From NCBI GenBank assembly GCA_012036375.1, contig JAAUOI010000016.1, positions 1-19,537 on the forward strand: a stretch of 19,537 nucleotides of DNA, in the 5' to 3' direction. Made by a program: the position numbers and the translations under genes. Position 1 is the stretch's first letter. Each line of letters starts with the position of its first letter. Of this stretch, positions 15,743-19,537 are shown one piece after another. The notes under the pieces were generated by a model. It searched no databases, was not told where the DNA came from, and worked only from the letters and a program-made list of their open reading frames with translations. The DNA is from Allobrachymonas sp. Lineage in GTDB: Bacteria; Pseudomonadota; Gammaproteobacteria; Burkholderiales; Burkholderiaceae_C.

Positions 15743-15776
15743 GGAAACAAAACAAAGCCCGCCGATAGAGCGGGCT
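15743..15776 (-). terminator. Rho-independent terminator after grxC
   Basis: Read on the minus strand, AGCCCGC and GCGGGCT form a 7 bp GC-rich stem (15756-15762 with 15770-15776) and a 7-base loop, followed by the T-rich tail TTTGTTTTGTTT. It ends the rhodanese-grxC transcript about 100 bp after the grxC stop and about 30 bp before the secB start codon. Confidence 0.75.
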
Positions 15777-15872
15777 AGGGTTTAATTTGTCGAGTGATTA
15801 TCGCAGAGCTTTTCGCCTCAACATGACTTATCGGTCAGCGGCAAATGCACGTTCGAACGTTGACCAACATGT

Positions 15873-16133
15873 TTATGCAGCCTCAAGCAATGGCATCAAA
15901 CCACCCTTACTATCCAATGCCACCAAATCATCGCAGCCGCCCACATGCGTGTTGCCAATAAAAATTTGTGGCACTGTGCGTCGCCCGGTGATCTGCATCA
16001 TCTGCTCGCGCTGGGTGGGATCGGTGTCGATACGAATTTCCTCAATCGCGGCCACGCCCTTGGACTTGAGCAATTGCTTGGCGCGTACGCAGTACGGACA
16101 AACAGCGGTGGTGTACATCTTGACGGTTTGCAT
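15873..16133 (-). CDS. grxC: Glutaredoxin 3
   Basis: Small cytosolic dithiol glutaredoxin (86 aa) that reduces disulfides and glutathionylated proteins with glutathione. The active site CPYC lies at residues 12-15, the cis-proline block is TVPQIFIG, and GGCDD completes the glutathione site. ATG at 16133 gives MQTVKMYTTAVCPYC and is preceded by a weak GAAAG; an in-frame start 10 codons upstream is rejected. It lies 45 bp after the rhodanese gene and is probably co-transcribed with it, ending at the terminator at 15743-15776. Confidence 0.95.
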   Translation of the reverse strand: MQTVKMYTTAVCPYCVRAKQLLKSKGVAAIEEIRIDTDPTQREQMMQITGRRTVPQIFIGNTHVGGCDDLVALDSKGGLMPLLEAA

Positions 16134-16178
16134 GGTATTTCTTTCAAATCGGTGTAGTCGCAATAGATGCGTGTCGCC

Positions 16179-16595
16179 TTACGCTTTTTCAAGCGGCAAT
16201 CCTGCCTCTTTCCAAGCTTTGAGCCCCCCGGCCAACGCCTGCGCATTCGCGTAACCGAGTTTTTTGGCTGCACCTACCAAGCGGCCAGCGCGCAGACCCG
16301 TGGGGCAAACCAAGATCAGTGGCAATTGCTTGTTTTTCACCGTAGTCTCTAGTTTGGCTTCAAACTCGCTTGACGGTAGATTTTTCGAACCCACAACATG
16401 GCCACCCGCAAACTCAGTACTGTCGCTCACATCCAGCACCACCGCCTTTTCGCGGTTCATCAAATTCACAGCCGCATTCGGATTTAAACTGCCGCCCCCG
16501 GCCAACGAACCACCTCGTAGCGCAGGCCACAGGAGCATCGCACCCGAGCCAAAAGCCACAACAATCAAGACCCAGTTATCAATCAAAAACTTCAT
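16179..16595 (-). CDS. Membrane-anchored rhodanese-domain protein
   Basis: A 138 aa protein with an N-terminal hydrophobic anchor (WVLIVVAFGSGAMLLWP, about residues 8-24) and one rhodanese domain. The active-site loop is VCPTGLRAGR with Cys97 as the presumed catalytic residue. Upstream family blocks are AVVLDVSDSTEFAGGHV and the later GGLKAWKEAGLPLE. Such single-domain rhodaneses next to grxC and secB are common in Burkholderiales; a sulfur-transfer or redox role at the membrane is likely but not defined. The gene is divergent from gpmA across a 115 bp region. Confidence 0.92.
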   Translation of the reverse strand: MKFLIDNWVLIVVAFGSGAMLLWPALRGGSLAGGGSLNPNAAVNLMNREKAVVLDVSDSTEFAGGHVVGSKNLPSSEFEAKLETTVKNKQLPLILVCPTGLRAGRLVGAAKKLGYANAQALAGGLKAWKEAGLPLEKA

Positions 16596-16710
16596 TCTCT
16601 ACCCACTTCGTAACAAACACAAAACGTGCATTTTAGAATGCCGGGTTGTTTCTCGCCGCAAGTCTGCGCGATTGACCGATACTTTTTTTGTTTTTTTGGG
16701 GAATTTCTGC

Positions 16711-17454
16711 ATGTACACACTCGTTCTGATTCGGCATGGCGAATCCACTTGGAATCTTGAAAACCGCTTCACGGGCTGGACCGATGTCGATCTCACCGAC
16801 ACTGGTGTGGCGCAGGCCAAACAAGCCGGCCAGCTCCTCAAAGACTCAGGCTATGAGTTTGATGTTGCCTACACCAGTGTCCTCAAACGCGCCATTCGCA
16901 CCCTTTTCCTCGCCCTAGACGAAATGGATCGCACTTGGCTGCCAGTCATGAAGCACTGGCGTTTGAATGAGCGTCACTATGGTGCGCTGCAAGGTCTGAA
17001 CAAGGCTGAAACCGCTAAAAAGTTTGGCGACGAACAAGTGCTCATCTGGCGCAGAAGCTACGACACGCCGCCGCCCGCGTTGGAGGCGATCGATCCACGC
17101 AGCGAACGCAGCGATACCCGCTATGCCAAGCTCCAGCCCAGTCAAATTCCACTCACCGAATGCCTCAAAGACACGGTGGAGCGCGTGATCCCCTTCTGGA
17201 ATGAATCCATAGCACCCGCTATCAAAGCGGGTAAACGCATTGTGGTGGCTGCTCACGGCAATTCGATTCGCGCCCTGATTAAATATTTGGATGGCATTTC
17301 TGATACTGACATCGTAAATCTGAATATTCCCAACGGCATTCCCTTGGTCTACGAGCTGGACGCCGATTTGAAGCCGATTCGGCATTTCTACTTGGGCGAT
17401 TCAGAAAAAGCCGCTAAGGCCGCAGCTGCCGTGGCCTCGCAAGGTAAAGCCTGA
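16711..17454 (+). CDS. gpmA: 2,3-bisphosphoglycerate-dependent phosphoglycerate mutase
   Basis: Glycolytic enzyme that interconverts 3- and 2-phosphoglycerate; cytosolic. The sequence starts MYTLVLIRHGES with the phosphohistidine His9 in RHG, then RFTGWTDVDL, the catalytic region LNERHYGALQGLNK and VVAAHGNSIRAL. Length is 247 aa, as usual. ATG at 16711 has GGGGAA 7 bp upstream. The frame is open for a further 149 codons upstream, back through the antisense rhodanese gene, but that extension is not coding. The 5' region contains two T7 runs around 16683-16697, risky for base-calling. Confidence 0.97.
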   Translation: MYTLVLIRHGESTWNLENRFTGWTDVDLTDTGVAQAKQAGQLLKDSGYEFDVAYTSVLKRAIRTLFLALDEMDRTWLPVMKHWRLNERHYGALQGLNKAETAKKFGDEQVLIWRRSYDTPPPALEAIDPRSERSDTRYAKLQPSQIPLTECLKDTVERVIPFWNESIAPAIKAGKRIVVAAHGNSIRALIKYLDGISDTDIVNLNIPNGIPLVYELDADLKPIRHFYLGDSEKAAKAAAAVASQGKA

Positions 17455-17627
17455 GCCACTTTGTGCAAAAGTTCTCAGACTTTGGTCACCGCAAGCCCGA
17501 AAGGCAATCAGCTATGTTGATTTACAGGAACTGCGTGCACAAATCCGCCTCGAAGGTGTATATTTCTGCATCGGGTCAGTGATCTATGGTGATCGCTGGA
17601 CAAGCAGTAGGCAAGGACGGTTCAGGT

Positions 17628-19093
17628 ATGAACGCAAAACTCAAGATCGCGGGCTGGGTTTCCATGGGTGTGGTAGCCGGTGCGCTCACCACCATTTCTG
17701 TGCAGTCGGTGGCGCAACGTGCTCTTGCGCCGCTGCCACTAGAAGAAATGCAGCAGTTGGCCGCTGTGTTTGGCATGATCAAAACAGATTATGTGGAGCC
17801 AGTTGATGAAAAGGAGCTCATTAAAGACGCCATTCAGGGCATGGTCGCAGGACTGGATCCGCACAGTCAATATTTCGACAAAAAAGCCTTCAAAGAATTT
17901 CGCGAGGGGACCAGTGGCCGCTTCGTGGGTGTAGGCATCGAAATTTCTCAGGAAGAAGGCTTCGTCAAAGTTGTCTCGCCGATTGAAGGCTCGCCTGCCT
18001 TTCGCGCAGTCTCAAACCCAACGATTTGATCACCAAGATTGACGATACGCCTGTCAAAGGTTTGTCACTCAACGATGCCGTCAAGCGCATGCGCGGCGAA
18101 AGCGGTACGAAGGTTATCCTGACCATTTTGCGCCGCGACGAAAACAACCGCAGCTTCCCGGTAACGATCACGCGTGAAGAAATTCGTACCCAATCCGTGC
18201 GCAGCAAAAATATTGAGCCTGGCTATGCTTGGCTGCGTGTCAGCCAATTCCAAGAGCGTACTGCGGATGATTTCTCGCGCAAGCTCGAAGAAATTTACAA
18301 AGCCAATCCTCAGCTCAAGGGGTTGGTGCTGGATTTGCGCAATGATCCAGGCGGCTTGCTCGATGCTGCTGTAGCTATATCAGCGGCTTTCCTGCCTGAT
18401 AACGTCACGGTGGTATCCACCAACGGCCAACTGGCAGAGAGTAAATTCACCTACAAAGCATCCCCCGAGTTTTACCGCCGAGGCGGTGTAGATGTAGTCA
18501 AGCGTTTGACGGATAACACCAAAGGCGTTTACAAAACCGTTCCTATCGTCGTCTTGGTCAATGAGGGTTCAGCCTCAGCCAGTGAGATTGTCGCCGGTGC
18601 TTTGCAAGACTATGGCCGAGCCAAAATCATGGGCAGCCAAACCTTTGGCAAAGGCAGCGTGCAGGTGATTCGGCCGCTCGGCCCTGAAACTGGTTTGAAG
18701 CTCACCACCAGCCGCTACTACACCCCTAAAGGCAACTCCATCCAAGCCAAAGGTATCGTGCCTGACATCATGGTGGATGAAACTGCCGAGGGTAATTTGT
18801 TTGCTGCGCTGCGTACCCGTGAAGCCGATTTAACCAAACATTTAGAAGATAAAAACGATCCCGCGGCAGCTGAGCGTGCAAAGGCCGCTGAAAAAGAACG
18901 CGAAAAAGAGCGTGAAGAGGCTCGCAAACGCCTAGAAGAATTTAACAAACGCCCAGAAGCCGAACGGCGACAACCCGAATTCGGTTCAGACAAAGATTTC
19001 CAACTCCAGCAAGCTATTAACCATCTCAAAGGCCGCGATGTGATGATTAGTAAAACGATGGCAGCTCGCAAGATTGAGCCCAAGACGAACTGA
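17628..19093 (+). CDS. ctpA: S41-family C-terminal processing peptidase (one frameshift)
   Basis: Serine-lysine protease with a PDZ domain, anchored or exported to the periplasm, that trims or degrades envelope proteins. ATG at 17628 (AAGGA at 17613-17617) gives MNAKLKIAGWVSMGVVAGAL, a membrane anchor; an in-frame ATG at 17586 is less likely. The PDZ domain covers about residues 85-165, with GRFVGVGIEIS at its start. The break is at G18009: adding one G restores SPAFRAGLKPNDLITKIDD. In the repaired 488 aa protein the dyad is Ser307 in GSASASEI and Lys332 in FGKGSVQ. The C-terminal part is a charged, probably coiled segment rich in Lys, Glu and Arg. It lies 173 bp after gpmA with no clear terminator between them. 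Confidence 0.93.
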
Positions 19094-19537
19094 TCACCTG
19101 CGCCAGTTGGCAATTGTCCAATCGTAGGGAATAAAGCGGATTTGGTAGCTTTCGTCTAAGGAAGCTGCTACTTCACTAGAGACGAAGCGCTTGGCATATG
19201 CAATGAAATTAGCAGCTTCACGCGGCACGAAATCTTCTGGGAAAAATTGAAAGATTTCGGACAAATACACGGTGCGATTGCTTGCATCAACACGCAAATT
19301 CCGCTCTTGTGCAAAGAACAATCTGCTTTCGCGCTCTAGCTCCTGCTCTAGGTCTGCCCCTGTAAAAGGTTTTTGCGGTAATTTCGGGCAAGACACTGCG
19401 CTGCAATTAAGCGCCCAATGAACTCGTGACTCACCAATCTGGCGAATCACTAAGTTTTCATAGTCATACAGCGAAATGCGTTCGCCACCGATCACATGCT
19501 TGTGGCCAATAAAAAAAACGATACCGCTGAGTCAGAC
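19094..19537 (-). CDS. DUF547 domain protein (5' partial, probable frameshift near the edge)
   Basis: Protein of unknown function with a DUF547 domain; the diagnostic block is HWALNCSAVSCPKLP, followed by LYLSEIFQFF-like residues and the ending FIPYDWTIANW. The frame is open from the stop at 19094 to 19530, then meets a TGA at 19531-19533. Just inside lies a run of eight T on the coding strand (19511-19518), so a miscall is likely and the gene probably continues beyond the window. A GTG at 19495 is the first usable start in the frame but would cut the domain. Its stop codon abuts that of ctpA with no base between them. Role unknown; members are often exported. Confidence 0.75.

Noticed and set aside
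16264..16710. 149-codon N-terminal extension of the phosphoglycerate mutase frame
   Set aside because: It is antisense to the well-supported rhodanese gene, and GpmA proteins start at the MYTLVLIRHG segment.
2558..19093. Programmed ribosomal frameshifting or real pseudogenes
   Set aside because: There are nine breaks in unrelated genes, including core secB and ctpA, no shared slippery site with downstream structure, and each is cured by one base in a short run.
19185..19192. AAGCGCTT as another LacI operator
   Set aside because: It lies inside the DUF547 coding sequence far from any start and is most likely chance.

Overview
The window looks like a chromosomal segment of a betaproteobacterium, most likely order Burkholderiales. 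The main reason is the block at the right end: gpsA, secB, grxC and a membrane-anchored rhodanese, then divergently gpmA and a CtpA-type S41 protease. From memory this is a typical Burkholderiales gene order, and the protein sequences fit that group. Base composition is moderate in GC, with a more AT-rich stretch at about 10.4-14.2 kb. I cannot name a genus. No tRNA, rRNA, CRISPR array, transposase or insertion sequence was seen.

Layout. 1-1335: end of a type-2 3-hydroxyacyl-CoA dehydrogenase (SDR) and a small PlsC-type acyltransferase. 1349-2356: a LacI-family repressor on the minus strand. 2357-2557: a divergent control region with two near-identical palindromic LacI-type operators and a TTGACA box. 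2558-10371: a plus-strand operon with two ABC permeases, a TauB/SsuB-type ATPase, a TauA/SsuA-type binding protein, a HisD-family dehydrogenase of HpsN type, an SDR, a SerC-like aminotransferase and a zinc alcohol dehydrogenase. 10430-11504: a second binding protein, paralogous to the first. 11711-12631: a GcvA-type LysR regulator. 12807-14165: a small helical, phasin-like protein and an orphan TRAP binding protein (DctP). 14188-19093: the housekeeping block. 19094 to the edge: a partial DUF547 protein on the minus strand.

The most interesting part is the LacI-controlled operon. HpsN-type enzymes oxidise (R)-2,3-dihydroxypropane-1-sulfonate (DHPS) to sulfolactate, and in known DHPS operons they sit with an SDR (HpsO) and a zinc dehydrogenase (HpsP). 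Here the same trio is combined with a sulfonate-type ABC importer and an extra aminotransferase. That enzyme is of the phosphoserine aminotransferase family but lacks the His-Arg pair of the phosphate-binding loop. Cysteate and sulfopyruvate are the sulfonate isosteres of phosphoserine and phosphohydroxypyruvate, so an uptake-and-oxidation pathway for a C3 sulfonate (DHPS, cysteinolate or cysteate) is a reasonable hypothesis. No C-S bond cleaving enzyme is in the window.

Seven genes are broken by single-base frameshifts or probably so: both permeases, both binding proteins, hpsN (twice), secB, ctpA, and possibly the DUF547 gene. Each clear break is cured by changing one homopolymer run by one base. 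Because housekeeping secB and ctpA are also hit, these are best read as sequencing or assembly errors. Each such gene is therefore given below as a single CDS over its whole span.
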